Counted from the first letter of the stretch, positions 1-12,260 are shown. The stretch: DNA of 64,000 bases from Chondrus crispus (GCF_000350225.1 NW_005179042.1:1-64000); one strand, 5' to 3'. Notes: generated by a model not told the origin, from the sequence alone. Numbers and translations: made by a program.

Positions 1-144
1 AACGTAACATCCTTGAGTTCAGTCCGGACCGGACCGTCGCATTACTGACTCACCATCCTGCGGACATGTAAGCAGCCGTATACCCGAATGAGGTGTATAA
101 AAAACACGAAACCAATTTGAGGATCTGGCTGACATTTCCATGAA
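1..144. other. Flank left of the inverted-duplication arm
   Basis: No gene or repeat is recognised here. The match to the other arm of the inverted duplication stops near base 145, so this stretch is unique flank within the window. Confidence 0.4.
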
Positions 145-249
145 AATGCACACTAGAAACTAACCACCAACGACTACAGAAGCTATCAATACGTCTTTGC
201 TTCAGGTTCATACGTTGCAGTCTCCGCACGCGGTTTTGTTCTTGAAACA

Positions 250-2204
250 GGGGCGATTAGAGGCTCGACGGCAGCCCTGGTTGAACTAGGCTTGCATCTG
301 TCATTATGCAATGGAGTTCTTTTGAAAGAGCTTCCAATGCTGCGTGGTACCGAACTAGGGACGGTTTGCGTCCTGCTTGCCCTTCTGCTGGAACCGTAGA
401 GGCATCATCCTCCGAGACTATATCACCATTAAATTGGTCGTATTTTGTACCGTTGAATGCCGTAACCCCCCCCCCCTCCCCAACCCAAGATCGATAGCTT
501 GACAAAAAGCCGTCCGTTCTGTAACAGTTGCTGGCAAAGGAAGACTACTTTCAGCATCCATCAAGCGATCAACGCTATCAATATCGACTTCGCCAACCAC
601 CCCATTACAAGCCAGCTCCGTCAGTTCCTCAGTTAGAAAACCCTTAACATCGTCCTCTTCCTCTACAGTAACGCCATCATTAGCCCCGTAATTTTTATGC
701 TTCCTGCACAGTACGGCTGTGCCAAGACGTATAATTAGCCTCGATAACGAGTCATTTCAGCCTCTTTCTCGCACTCCTCTCGGCATTGTCAAGACGATGG
801 TGCTGTGGGAGCTCGAAGTGCTGCTTGCACGTATCCCGGCCCATTTTTCTTGCGCGTTATTATATTTTCTTTTAAAAACGGAGGAAGTATGTCCGTCTTA
901 ATCCACGAGTTCAACACCACACTCTCGGGAACCAGATCCCGTGCTTTGGACATTAAAACAACGCCATCATAGACACTAACAACTTTGCAAATATTAAAAG
1001 ATTCGCGAGCGGAAGGTTCTTTCGACAATTGTCCTTCAATCGATTCCAATATATGACGGGCAAGATACCGAGGAAATGACACTTGAACGAACGACCAGCC
1101 ACAGCATCCGCGGGCTGCAAATGGGAGGTCAAATTCAGAGTTAGAAAAGAACACTGGAAATTGGCAAATCCACCGTTATCTATGTTATGAGCTGAACAGT
1201 TAGCGACAATGTCAACAAATGTTTTGCCTTGGCGTTGGGAAAATTTGTCAAACCCCTGCACGACATTTCTCCAAAATGTTTTTGTGATTCAAGAATTAGG
1301 TTTAGACTTGTAGTAGATGTTCAGATCCCTGGGCCCGTTGAAGTGTCTTGAAAAGCTTCTGGGGCGATGTGACTTTCAAATTATGGTAAGGGGTGTAACG
1401 CGTGGGCAGTTCTCACTCTGTCTCTGTTCGGTATACGTGAATACAGGTCTACATGTACACGTCACAGCAGCTGATCAGCACAGGTTAGCTGATCCAGTCT
1501 AGATCTAGTTCTAGTGATAGATTTAGACACAACCCTGGCTTTCGGACCAACGCCGGGACGGCAACCACGACACTCCATCGTCAACAGCGAACAACGTCGT
1601 TTACTGCACACAGTAAATTCATCTCCGACAACGGTTCAACAGGCGTTTCGCCATAAGGGGGCCTCCGAGCCATCAGCAAATCCAGTCAGAACTGCTGCAA
1701 GGCGATCCTTTATCCGCTCATAAGGAGTCCCATTCTGCGAAAATGACCGATTTGGCAGAGGTCCGTACAGCACTGCAACCTCATCAGTGTTCATAATGCA
1801 TGAGAGAGGATATTGGGCTGCCTCCTTTTCTATTTCATGTCGGGCTTTCTCCACAAATTCGCGGTCAAAGTTTGTTGAGATCCCGGCGCTTTTCGCCTTG
1901 GAATCCCATTTCGACGTGCGTAGCGAGTGTAAAAATCATGCTTTGCACCAAAAGTTTACAACTGCCTTGCATCGGCAAGGAGTCGATCGCTACTCTCCGC
2001 GTTGTCAACCAGTGCGGCTCATTTTGTCAACCGGAATACCATCATGTCTCGTATATGCAATTCCTTTCCGCAAACGATACTCTCCCGAAACGAGGACTCG
2101 TGAAAATACGGAGTTACATCGTTAATATAAACTTTCAATGCCTTCTAGAGCTCCGGATGCGATCCTGTCTTTAACCTTTTTCTCTTTTGCATGACTGGAT
2201 CCAT
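250..2204 (-). pseudogene. Tigger/pogo-like DDE_1 transposase remnant (arm A)
   Basis: This is a cut-and-paste transposase of the pogo/Tigger (DDE_1) type, broken by stops and frameshifts. The probable start is the ATG at 2204. The minus strand at 1636-1854 encodes the NTDE segment that holds the first catalytic Asp, followed by the LPNRS, KDR and ADGSE motifs that typify DDE_1. After a 260-bp insertion the frame resumes with an RPRSF segment and then, near 953-1261, a VD-x-NCSAH segment with the second Asp and a TSHLQPAD block. The C-terminal acidic part runs to a stop at 257-259. It matches the arm-B copy at 24151-42437 closely. It cannot make a full protein. Family assignment rests on motif order read by eye. 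Confidence 0.8.
1394..1653 (-). mobile_element. 260-bp solo-LTR-like insertion inside the transposase (arm A)
   Basis: The insert interrupts the transposase between the ADGSE motif and the RPRSF motif. It starts TG and ends CA (minus strand TGGCGAAACG...CGTTACA) and is flanked by a CCCCTTA-like duplication, so it could be a solo LTR or a small element. The same insert sits at the same place in arm B (24705-24964), so it predates the duplication. Confidence 0.55.
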
Positions 2205-2264
2205 ACTTTTAGCGGTAAGGATCTGATTTGATTGCTTTATCCAACCTGTTACTGAACTGTTCAC

Positions 2265-2394
2265 TCTCATCATGCGACGTGTACACGGGTACACGTGAGA
2301 GCCCTGGCTCCGACGCCGCCAGAGCGAGTAGGAGAAGAGGGGGTGCAATGTCCGCCTAGAGTAAAGAAAGGCGATACGAGACTCAGTAATAACA
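2265..2394 (+). repeat. 5' LTR of copia 1
   Basis: 130-bp direct repeat ending TAATAACA, directly followed by the primer-binding site. It contains the inverted motif ACACGGGTACACGTG. Confidence 0.92.
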
Positions 2395-2404
2395 GGTTAT
2401 GGGC
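2395..2404 (+). promoter_or_regulatory. Primer-binding site of copia 1 (half-tRNA-iMet type)
   Basis: GGTTATGGGC follows the LTR directly. It is complementary to the anticodon loop and stem of initiator tRNA-Met (GCCCATAACC), not to a tRNA 3' end. This is the Drosophila copia style of priming by a tRNA half. The match is shorter here (10 bases) than in copia 2. Confidence 0.65.
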
Positions 2405-2452
2405 ACTACAGCCTAAGAGCCGCTACCACTGCTCTCATCACGCCCACGTCAG

Positions 2453-3997
2453 TTGAGCTTCGCTCCTGAGTACATTGAGTTGAGCCTTGCTCCTTGTGTA
2501 CGACCAAGCCTTCGGTCGAGCATCGCTCTCGGATATCGCTGCAAAACCATTTCGCCCAAGGACCCCTCTCCCTCTCCGCGATCTAAAAGACGCCACTACC
2601 GCACCACTTCTTACATTTGGTCCGATCTATATTCAAAATCCAAGCTAGCACAGCAAGAAGCAGAAGTCATCACGCCAAACAACATGTCCATCAACCTAGC
2701 TGAAACCCCCCCGCTTGGGCAAGGCCAAGACAATACCCCCCAAGCCCCAATTGTAACGGTCAACCCAACCGTTTACCAGTGGGAATTCACGGAAGAACTC
2801 CCCAAACTGACCGATCGCAACTTCACACAATGGAAGGCCGCACTAGAAGACATACTCACCGAACACGAATTGAACCCCATCATTACGCCAGGATTTACCA
2901 TGCCGCCGGAATCCAGCACTACGGACAACCGCTTCTACCACAAAGCATTCGCAAGATGTCGCCGAATGACCAACGCTAGTATCGAAACTGAAATAAGCGA
3001 CTTACTCCCCGCTACCTTGTACAGCGAAACCCGCGCCAATATTGTTACGTACTTACAAGATCTCCTTCAAGTCTCATCCCTCTCGCAACACGCAATCCTA
3101 GAAAAGGAGGCGCGCTCCATCAAGCTTATTGGAGACCTATCAATCAAAGACTATGTTCACAAGCATCGCGCCCATAGAGCAAGAATGATTGCCGCAGAAT
3201 ACTCCCACATTCAGCATGAATCGACTACTGTCAAATTCATGGCCGAAGGCTTGCGCGACAACCCCTCATTTTCCGATATGATACGTACTTTCAAAGCTGC
3301 TGGCTTTCCCATTTCAATCTCAGCCCTTCATGACCGCCTCCACTACATCCAAGACGAAAACGACAAAACCAACCTCATCCCACAACCTACCCCAATCCGA
3401 CCGAACTGTCACGGACTTGCCGCGAGGGGCCGCGGAGGAAGACCTAGATATCGCCGAGGACGTGGTCGCGGCCGCGGGAGGTACGGGCAACCCTGGCAAC
3501 CCTACCGTCACGGACTCGCTAACCAGCTAAACCAAATTTCGCAAGTCGGCAAACTGCTCGCAGCATTCAATAACCCGCAAAACAAACCTATCCCACCCGC
3601 ACGAAGACCTAACCGCCGCCAAACCCAAGCACACTCTGCCACTACAGCAGACCAACACGAGGAACAGGAGCCCCTTCTTGATCTAGAAGCGCTTCAAGCA
3701 CTTTGTGCGGCCGAGGAGGCAGATATGCAAGACATACAGCAGGACAGCTCGGATCGTACGTATATCCTCGATTCCGGCGCAAACCCTTCCCATATCAATT
3801 ACCCCATCACAGAAATGAAAACCCTAACCCACCCGCTCGAAACAATCACTGCAACCTCATCCTCCCGCAGCGCAACACATTCCGGAATTGCGAAGATCAA
3901 GACAACTAAGGGGTATTACTTATCCCTACCTGCAGTTGTCCACCCACTTGTCCAACCCAACCTACTATCTGTCCACGAAATCGCTGATCAATGGTGA
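2453..3997 (+). CDS. copia 1 Gag-protease open part
   Basis: The 514-codon frame holds Gag and the aspartic protease. The coordinates follow the open frame; a likely in-frame ATG lies near 2684 (MSINLAETPP). The Gag core includes a WKAALEDIL segment and a helical region. There is no CCHC zinc knuckle; residues ~320-350 are instead an Arg/Gly-rich tract (RGRGGRPRYRRGRGRGRGR) that could bind nucleic acid. The protease active site is YILDSGA near residue 440. A TGA at 3995-3997 ends the frame, but reading continues in the same frame into the integrase region, so the stop is probably a lesion inside one original polyprotein. Confidence 0.82.
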   Translation: MSFAPEYIELSLAPCVRPSLRSSIALGYRCKTISPKDPSPSPRSKRRHYRTTSYIWSDLYSKSKLAQQEAEVITPNNMSINLAETPPLGQGQDNTPQAPIVTVNPTVYQWEFTEELPKLTDRNFTQWKAALEDILTEHELNPIITPGFTMPPESSTTDNRFYHKAFARCRRMTNASIETEISDLLPATLYSETRANIVTYLQDLLQVSSLSQHAILEKEARSIKLIGDLSIKDYVHKHRAHRARMIAAEYSHIQHESTTVKFMAEGLRDNPSFSDMIRTFKAAGFPISISALHDRLHYIQDENDKTNLIPQPTPIRPNCHGLAARGRGGRPRYRRGRGRGRGRYGQPWQPYRHGLANQLNQISQVGKLLAAFNNPQNKPIPPARRPNRRQTQAHSATTADQHEEQEPLLDLEALQALCAAEEADMQDIQQDSSDRTYILDSGANPSHINYPITEMKTLTHPLETITATSSSRSATHSGIAKIKTTKGYYLSLPAVVHPLVQPNLLSVHEIADQW

Positions 3998-6913
3998 CAC
4001 GTTGTTTTCTCAAAAAGCACAGCTCATATAGTTCACTCAAAAACACGCCGACCCGTTGTGATCGGCACCGCTCATTTTAGCAGAGGACAATATCAATTGG
4101 CACACCAGGCAACCCCTGTACTACTATCCGCCAGAACCACTCCCAGAACAACCAAAAGGAAGCCTAGATCCCCCTCCACATCTACTCCCATAGCCCACTC
4201 GAAAGCAATGCGCAAGGCAATAAAAGCTATCCCACGCACAGCTCAATCCCTCGCCACTCGAGACAAACCCCACCCAAAACGCACACCACGACTTCCAAAC
4301 GACTCCCCGCACCCTCCATCCAAATCCGATACCAAAACAGCTGCAGATCACTTCTGGTATCTTGTGTTTAACCACGTAAACCTCCGCACATTACAAATCA
4401 TGGCCCGGAAACAACTTATCCCACTCCCGGATATTCTGAAGACATCTCCACCAAAGCTTACATGCTCAGGTTCCGCCAACGGAAAACTTCGACCGCAACC
4501 ACACAAGACTACAGTCCACCAGTACGAAATTGGCATCGCACTTTCTTCAGACGTCTGTGGACCAGTAGCGCCGAAATCCATACATGGGAACTCATATTTC
4601 GTTTCCTTCATCGACACAAAATCTAAGTACGCCATACTGTACTTCATGGCCACCCGCAAGCAACTCATCCGTTACATTTCAAACGCTGTATCAATAATCG
4701 AAAACCAACACGGACGGCCCCGCGCATACTCACCACCGACAATGCCGGAGAGTACCTCAGCAAGCAAGCAAACTTGTTCTACTCATCGAAAGGCATCAAG
4801 CTAACTCCATCCACGCCATATTCCCCACAGGAAAACGGAATCGCTGAACGTCTTAACTGGACATTGATGACAGCTGCACGAGCATCGCTATTTCACAGTA
4901 ACCTACCCGATATTTATTGGGAAGACGCTGTTTGGGACGCCCTATTCAAGTACAATCTCACTCCACACCACACCACCCAACAGTTGCCCCATACCATGTG
5001 GTTTGGAATGGCCCCCACCCTCAACAAACTTTATACATTTGGACCGCTCGAACTCATACCGCACCTCGGCCCCAAGAAAAAGCTCACTTCTCGAGCCATA
5101 CCAGTCAGATATATGCATGCCACCGACCTTACCCCTATCTTCGTACAAAACGTTGCCACCCGGTCGTTCCAACGCGCACGAGCGGTGGACTTCCACCCCT
5201 ATCAACATTACTGCGATCCGGTTCACACGCAAACCATGGCGTACAAGTCCCACGTCCCACACCCCGACTCACATACGATCACACCCACCACACCAGCCCC
5301 TCGTTCATTACCTCAAGCACGGCGGTACCCCGACGCCCAGGCGTGGAGCAAAGCCCACGACGCTGAGCTCAACAAGCTCGACGAGGCCAAAGTCATCCGA
5401 TGGCTACCCAACTCGCAACTGCCACCCAAAACCCGCCTGATACCACTAAAATGACATATAGGTACAAGCGATCATCAGCTGGCAATATTAACGAAAGAAA
5501 AGCACGCTGCGCAGTACGAGGCGATTTAGTGAAGCCGGGTATCCATTACAACCCTGCCCACACAGCCTCATTCATGGCCGACAGAATCACCGTAAGACTG
5601 CTTCTGGCCTTAAAAGCCACCGGAAAACTTATTGCTGAACATTTTGATATCAAATCAGCGTATCTCCACGAGCCGTTTAAGTACGAAAAGCATGTGTACG
5701 TACGCCAATATCCACGATTCGACGGTACCCTAAAGCACGAAGGCTCAGGGGGAAGGCTAGCGCGAAACTTGTACGGTAACCAATCTGGCGGCTACTACTA
5801 CCTTGAAGGAGCCCAAAAGTACCTTACCAGACGGGGATACACACAAAGCAACAACGACCCATGCCTATTTTTCCGCATAATCAACCCAAGCTCCTTCATC
5901 CTGATAGCCGTAAGCACAGATGATTTTTTGTCAGTCTCCACATCACAAGCACTAATCACACAACTCTACACTGAACTGACGAAGAAATACGATGTCAAAA
6001 GACTCGGAACCCCTACGCAATATCTCGGATCGACAATAGCTCACGGCAACGACGGATCTATACACATAAGCCAGCCAAATTACATTGACAGCATCCTAAC
6101 GAATATGCGAATGCAAGATGCGAATGGACGCCGCACCTCTTACCCAGATGTCCAAAAGTGGCATGGACCTACAAGCAACGACAAGCCAGCCCCACAACTA
6201 CGCGAAATATATCAAATCATACTGGGGGAATTACGCTATGTCGCAGACTTCACTCGTCCAGATATCATCCTCGCCGTTACCAAACTGGCCGCGGCTACTC
6301 ATTCACCAACGCGCAGACACTGGCTTTTACTTAAAGCCCTCGCTCGGTATCTCAAGACAACCAAACATGTCAGAATTCTATACAAACCGGACAAAAACGG
6401 GATAAAACTACGCTGCTTCATACAAGAAAGTCACTGACCAAACCACATACGGAAACTCTAACGACATTCTCCGACGCAGACTTCGCCGGTGACATCCGGG
6501 ATCGCAAATCAACCTCAGGGGCACTTCACTTGTTTAATAATTCCCCAATCGCATGGACCGCTACAACCCAAACCATGCAGGCTCTGTCTACGTGCGAGGC
6601 CGAATATATAACAGCTACAAGCGCAGTACAAATGACCCAATGGCTACGCAGATTGCTCTCCGAAATTGCTCTACTTCCACCCTCTCCAACGCATTTATAC
6701 TTAGATAATCAAGCAGCAATCGCGGTGGCCAACAACAATGCGTCAACAAAACGCAGAAAGTTCATGGACTTACGCCACCACTTCTTGCGCCAACACATGA
6801 AGAAGTGTAACATTCGAATCCTGCATGTCCCATCTTCCGCCATGCTAGCAGACATATGCACCAAACCCCTAAGCTCTTCAAAGTTTGAGACCCCGAAGAA
6901 GCCCTCAACCTAG
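3998..6913 (+). pseudogene. copia 1 Pol (integrase, reverse transcriptase, RNase H), broken
   Basis: The polyprotein continues through several lesions. Integrase begins in the Gag frame: a GAG_pre-integrase segment, then SSDVCGP with the first catalytic Asp. A frameshift just before 4735 moves to TDNAGEY (second Asp) and PQENGIAER (Glu). Another frameshift near 5450 leads into reverse transcriptase (RKARCAVRGD, FDIKSAYL). The usual YVDD box reads STDD, keeping both Asp. A stop at 6435-6437 and a frame change precede RNase H, which has SDADFAGD, LSTCEAEY and LYLDNQAA. At least three lesions after the TGA make it a pseudogene. Confidence 0.85.
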
Positions 6914-7078
6914 TGTCAAGCACGCAGCAAACACCGACGGCCGACCAGATCGCTACCACTACTTCAAAACAGGAGCCGTGTCATCACGCGCCCACTCCAT
7001 GAGATGGAGCAATCGCGCAGATACAGTTGTTTCAAATGGCACGCGAATTTCCTCTTCCTTCCGTCAATGTCATCACGC

Positions 7079-7208
7079 TGTCATCACGCGACGTGTACAT
7101 GGGTACACGTGAGAGCCCTGGCTCCGACGCCGCCAGAGCGAGTAGGAGAAGAGGGGGTGCAATGTCCGCCTAGAGTAAAGACAGGCGATACGAGACTCAG
7201 TAATAACA
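7079..7208 (+). repeat. 3' LTR of copia 1
   Basis: 130-bp copy of 2265-2394, starting TGTCATCACG and ending AATAACA. A second GTCATCACGC lies just upstream. No clear polypurine tract is seen. Confidence 0.92.
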
Positions 7209-7298
7209 TTCACAACCCCAAACTTGACAGCGACTTCCCGCTGTGCCCATTATTTTCGAGTGCATTAATTTGTTAGGGGACCTGGCGCGTACCATTTC

Positions 7299-7551
7299 TG
7301 TAATATAACCGCCCTGGGGGCTTTTAGTTAGATTAGATGAACAACAGGATCCAATACTGTTGATCCCGATGCTCTACAGTACCACCGCGGGGGTCCATCT
7401 GTCCACGACGGGTACGAGGGACACGCGAATACACGTGCACACGTGTACGCGCGCGAGCGAGACGCCCACAAACGGGTACTACGTGTACTGTCAGCGTCGA
7501 CACAGCTGACAGTATTACAGTATAGTACCAAACTACTGAAGTGTTAGGTTA
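7299..7551 (+). repeat. Gypsy 2 5' LTR, first part (arm A)
   Basis: The LTR begins TGTAATATAACC and is cut at 7551 by the PIF/Harbinger element. The rest is at 12621-13034. Joined length is 667 bp, the same as the intact reverse copy at 23339-24005. It contains several hairpins built on ACACGTG-like and CTGACAG motifs, seen also in the LTR at 57775-58472. Confidence 0.88.
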
Positions 7552-7733
7552 GAGCGTCCCCACCGGTAGAATAAATTCAATCCAAATGTTCCCAAGTGTC
7601 TGTATATCACTGGCTGGTCCAACAAAATGAACCGCACTCCATTTCTGTCGTACATACGCGGTAGTTGGAACGCCCTCTCACCCACCCGTGCGCTAGCAGT
7701 TGCAATATTCAAATCTATACTACACTATCAACT

Positions 7734-9196
7734 ATGGACAGGGAGTTCATTATTGGGCAGCCTGAAGATGATGCTGCTGCCTTTGCTGTTGCCTTCTGGA
7801 CCCAAATGGTCCATATTGCAAGAAGTGTTGAGCAAAAGGGAGCCAGAGGAGGATCAGTTCCAGGCAAGGCCCCGAACATTCCACAAAATTTTCACGAAAA
7901 GCCTACGTACTATATGCACAAGTACTTTTGGCCGAGAGATCTTCTGCGCAATGGTACGACTTCGTTCGGACCTCAGCAACCAGAACACCAATTCGAAAGA
8001 AGATTCCGATTGCCGAGGCCAGTCTTTGAACGACTTTTGTCTGGTGTCGTCCAGCTGGATAGCTACTTCCGTAAGGGCTTGCGTCCCGATGCCACTGGTA
8101 GAATGGGCATATCTCCTCTCCTTAAGGTCATTCGTGCTCTCCGACAAATTTCGTACGACATTCCAAGCGATCTTGCCGATGATCTTTTTGATGTATCTGA
8201 GACTACTGCATCTGAAAGTCTAGACCATTTCTGTTCAGCTGTCAACCTGTGTTTCGGAAAGAAATATTTACGGGAACCAACTGAGGATGACCTCATTTGC
8301 ATTGAAAAACAGTTCGCTCGGCTCGGGTTTCCGGGGTGTGTTGGGTCTTTGGACTGCGCAGGATGGGAATGGAAGAACTGTCCCAAAGATCTACAGTGCG
8401 TCATGAGGGGAAAAGATGGAAGCCAGTTTTGCGAATGGAAGTAATAGCCGATCTTGATCTGTGGATCTGGTCTTTTCACTTCGGACTACCTGGGGGCTTC
8501 AACGACCTCAATGTACTCAAAGTAAGCAACCACTTCGAGAAAGTTTTATCTGGGGAGTTTCCCAGCGTTCAACCTTCTTACACAGTGGATGGTAATGTTA
8601 TCTCATGGTACTATTATTTAACTGATGGTATCTATCCAAAATGGAAGATATTTATTCAGAGCATTGCGCTACCATTGTCTAACAAGGAGAAGATCTTTGC
8701 AAAGAGACAAGAGGCCGTAAGAAAATGTGTAGAGCCCCTATTTGGTGTTCTCTATCGTAGGTATAAGTCATTGTTCGTCTCTAGTCAGAAAATGTCTGCA
8801 GAAAAACTGCATGATATCGCTATGACTGCAGCTATTATGCACAACATGACGGTGGAGGTGCGGCGATTAGAATATACAAGCGACAGGGGCGGTGTTGTGT
8901 CTCGTCTTTATGACGAGTTGAATAATACGACGGATATGGTAGTAGAGAGCTTGGATGCCAATGATATGGAAGGAAATCTGGACAAAGCATATGTTGCTGA
9001 CGATATAAAGCTGCGTGGCTACCATCGTCAGCTCAAAAACGCCCTAATTAATCAAATATGGGAAGGTCAGGGCGATCTACCTGCTGAGGCGCGCCAGCCT
9101 CCGAAATTTGATGGAGTGTGGGGGGAGGTAAATTTTAGATCAGCGTGGTGCATGTACCATGCATTGGAGAAGTGTAGATCGGCGTGGGTGAAGTGA
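7734..9196 (+). pseudogene. PIF/Harbinger transposase with one frameshift
   Basis: DDE transposase of the plant-type Harbinger family (PF04827-like). It cuts and moves the surrounding element with its Myb-like partner. The likely start is the ATG at 7734 (MDREFIIGQP). The helix-turn-helix region and GSLDCAGWEWKNCP (first catalytic Asp) lie before a stop at 8442-8444. A one-base frame change there is needed to continue into VIADLDLWIW, LPGGFNDLNVL (second Asp) and VEPLFGVL (catalytic Glu). Total length over the break, about 485 codons, is near normal. The frame is otherwise clean, so the lesion is young or a sequencing error. An alternative is an unrecognised short intron. Confidence 0.85.
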
Positions 9197-11132
9197 AGAT
9201 GCACGTCGTTGTGAGACACGTCGTGGATAAGCCGAGCAAAGTTGGCAGTTTATGATTCCGGTTCAACATTGTGGCCATGCGTCTGGGCACACGAAACATA
9301 AAGCGAGCGCGTGTGAGTGTATGATGGCGAGACGAAGAGGACATAATTGCAGGATGCAGCGTGCGGAGTTTTGCGAATATGAATAGTCAAGATTAACGAG
9401 CAGGGACCAATTGAAGCAGGAGTGCCTGACGCCTACAGTCAGAGGACACACAAGAAAAGGTGTCGAACGGCGACGAAATGCCCTCCCTTTCGTACCGCGC
9501 GCGCCATTCGCTAGTTGTGTGCGGAAGAGTAGACCGGGGAGATATGTGGATCAGGCGCATCGAGGTGGAGTTGTGAGATGGGACAAAAGTTGTGTTGTTC
9601 GATGATGACAGAACGACAAGTCAGAAGTGGACCTGTAGGACGACGCGGTAGTTGATGAGAGGGGCATTTTTTGGGAGCATCTCAAGCTCTATTTCCATCA
9701 AGAATGGTGACTTTTGGCATTTCAGCATGAGGTACCTGCGCTCACGCCAGGGGCAGAATCTCTCACGACAGGGCGGCGTCCGAGACGTACGGCCGTTGGT
9801 CGCTGTTGAGGTAGCGGAAGGGCGGGTGCGGAAGGGCTGTGGGGGGGGGCGGGGCAACATCCGAATACAGGTGAGGAAGCGGTGCCCATTGGGTTGGGAC
9901 GAGTAGGCGTGTTGACAAATAGCGGGGTAACCGTGAGGGGGGGCAGCAGGAGGGGGGTCGCGTGTTCAAAGTTGGGGGCAGTGGACGAGCGCAGGAAGGA
10001 TTGGTGGCCCTGCGGAGTTCGGCGGAGTAGCGTGCAATCGGGAGATATGATGATTGGCGCAGGTGATGGCTTTGAGTGCCAACGAGTGACAGTTGCAGTC
10101 CACAAACGCCCCGTCACCGCGAATCTCGACTGTCGACTCACGCTCACATCCTTTTCTCAATCACTCGCTGAACCCCACGCGCACAATGCGACCTCCCCCG
10201 TACGCGGCACAAACATTTGTGCGCAAGTGCAGCCATTTCGCAGGCACAAAGCCCTCCCGTTTTCGCTCATACGCAGCCCGCTTGGCCGTCTTGCAAAGAA
10301 TCTCTCCGCTCATTTAGGAGTCTCTCTTTTTGCTGCGTCCACAGACCACGGTGCAAACACTATACCAATACCCCCAAACCTTTTCGTACTAGCAAGCTGC
10401 CCCTTCTCCCTGTGATCCCCCTTCCTCCCGCCTTCGAGCTACTCCCCACTCACCTCAACCCCGACTTCTGTTTACCTGCACGCGGCCCGCGGCCTGCGTG
10501 CAACAGCGACGAATCCGACACCGCGGCGATCTGCGTAGCAGGTGGCGGCACAAGCGGTGGCGCGTGGAGTGATAGCGGGAGCCACATCGGCCCCGACTGC
10601 GGAACCGGCGCCGGCAACCGCACACGCGACGCGAACCAGGACGGCATTAGCACTTGCAGGGACGGGCGGGTTGGACTAGGACTGGGATAGAGACAGGGTT
10701 GGGCTCTTTCTTGCCGGACGGTGTGGTTGTTGCGTTGTTGGTGATCAAGTGGGCGTGCGTCCTCCTACAGAGACAAAGCGGAGTATGTCAGGAGGGGATT
10801 AAATGGCACGCAAGGGGGTTGTTCAAGTATTTTGTGTCAAGCAGAGGGAGACTCAGGCAGTTCAAATGTGCGTATATGACATGATACAATGCAAAATGGT
10901 GAGGCGTTTGAGCATCGTATTCACAAGAAGCGGACGGTTGAAGCCCTTGGCGCACGCCGGCCTCCTCTGCATACGAAAAGAAGAAAAATAGAGGGAGGAA
11001 AGAGAAGGGAGGACTGAGGACAGAGGGGGAAGGAAGGTTGAGACGGAAGCAGTGACCCATTAGACTAAGCGATTTTGTAGTTTAAAGCAAGTAAAACTGG
11101 GAGACGCAGTGCTCGCTTGAAAACAAACTGCT
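9197..11132. other. Harbinger interior without a recognised gene
   Basis: About 1.9 kb between the two convergent Harbinger genes. Short reading frames exist on both strands but show no known motif. The stretch 9820-10060 is strongly G-rich on plus. I see no gene. Confidence 0.5.
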
Positions 11133-12260
11133 TCACTCTTCGGAAGCTGGCGTAATCTGGACGATATCTACTGCACTAGCCAACGTACTCAATGGATTCA
11201 TCGCCCCCGTTACAGTAGATGTCCTGGCGAAGGAAGCTGACGTACCAACAGTCAAAGAACCAGCCGGAGCTCCATCATCCGGGTGCTGGAAGGATGAATA
11301 ATTCGGCCCCATTCCTGCATCGTCGTCAGCCACATTGCTCTCCTCAACGGGACCACACATTTTTTCCAATTGTTGAAGCGCTTCATGCTGCGCCACTCGT
11401 GGGTACCGATCGCGAAGATTACTGTTGGTTCCCGGCAACCGGAACAGATCGTACACAGCCTTTTGCTTCTCAACATCCAACAACTTCTCTGCAATTGCAT
11501 TGCGGCGCTTTGCTGCTCTTTCCAGCTCCTCAATGCCATCGGCCCCGCGATGTAATGCATGAGCTTGGCTCGACAGCGCGTGGGCTCGCTTGCTCCCCGT
11601 TCTGACGAGCTTTTCTGGTGTTAAAGAGGGCAACATTTCCAGACTACTAACTTCCTCAGAGGCACCGCCACCACCTGCACTCGCACCAGCACTGAACGAG
11701 CCCCTTTGAGCAACACCAGGAACATCACAGTTGGTCACGCTTTGTGCTGGCTTCTTCGACTTCGATTGTAAAACAAGATCCCACTGCCGGGTTGTACGAA
11801 GAAATAAAAGCGCATCGACGAACTCAAACTTGGCACCCACATCTATGTCGCGGTCTGTGAAGTAGGTATACATATTGCTGATGTTCGCTTCGGAGTTGTA
11901 TACTGCCGTCGCCGCGCGAATAAAATTTTCTTCTGTGGGAGCCCCCGTCGAATTTTTGGCAGGCATTCTCATTACGATACCATCAAACTTGATACAGTCT
12001 GCACGGGCTTTTTTTGTGGCGCTGCAAGACAGCAATACCCGTGCGGGCTGGCGGGCTGAATGTGGTGCTTTCTCTTTTTTTCCTCGATCATGATGTTGAA
12101 TGCAGCCAGTATCTCCGCTTGAAACTTTTCCTTCTTCTTACCCGCTCCGCTCTTCGGGTCTTCTCATGCGGCCACAAAAGCCTTACATGCCGCGACTGTC
12201 TCGAATATGGACCAACCTTTTCCAGATCCTATATTGATGTGCAATGTGAAATTGCGCCTT
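11133..12260 (-). pseudogene. Harbinger accessory protein (NAM-associated/Myb-SANT-like), broken
   Basis: The minus-strand accessory gene of the Harbinger element, which in this superfamily binds the element ends and helps the transposase reach the nucleus. The N-terminal part (GWSIFETVAACKAF near 12220, then EDPKSGAGKKKEKF) has the spaced aromatics of the Myb/SANT-like domain but contains a TGA. A frame change near an A7 run at about 12010 leads into the clean frame 12035-11133: DCIKFDGIV, then FEFVDALLFLRTTRQWDL, which matches the F-x-F-x(2)-CW-x(2)-L-x(5)-W signature of NAM-associated proteins. A basic, coiled C-terminal part follows. Family assignment is by pattern only. Confidence 0.7.

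Larger units (their letters stand above)
2265..7208 (+). mobile_element. Ty1/copia retrotransposon 1, with 130-bp LTRs
   Basis: Complete copia-type element inserted in arm A. Its direct repeats at 2265-2394 and 7079-7208 are 130 bp each and differ at about four positions by eye (roughly 3 percent). A five-base target duplication TTCAC lies at 2260-2264 and 7209-7213, and arm B has the uninterrupted site. Domain order is gag, protease, integrase, reverse transcriptase, RNase H, which defines copia. Stops and frameshifts break the coding region, so this copy is probably dead. The very short LTRs are unusual. The first bases of the 5' LTR (TC) differ from the TG of the 3' LTR. Confidence 0.93.

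Noticed and set aside
3320..3511. Minus frame opposite the RG tract of copia 1 Gag
   Set aside because: Shadow of the Arg/Gly-rich repeat.
9620..10690. Several frames of 80-180 codons on both strands inside the Harbinger element
   Set aside because: No motif, overlapping on both strands, skewed composition; not supported as genes.
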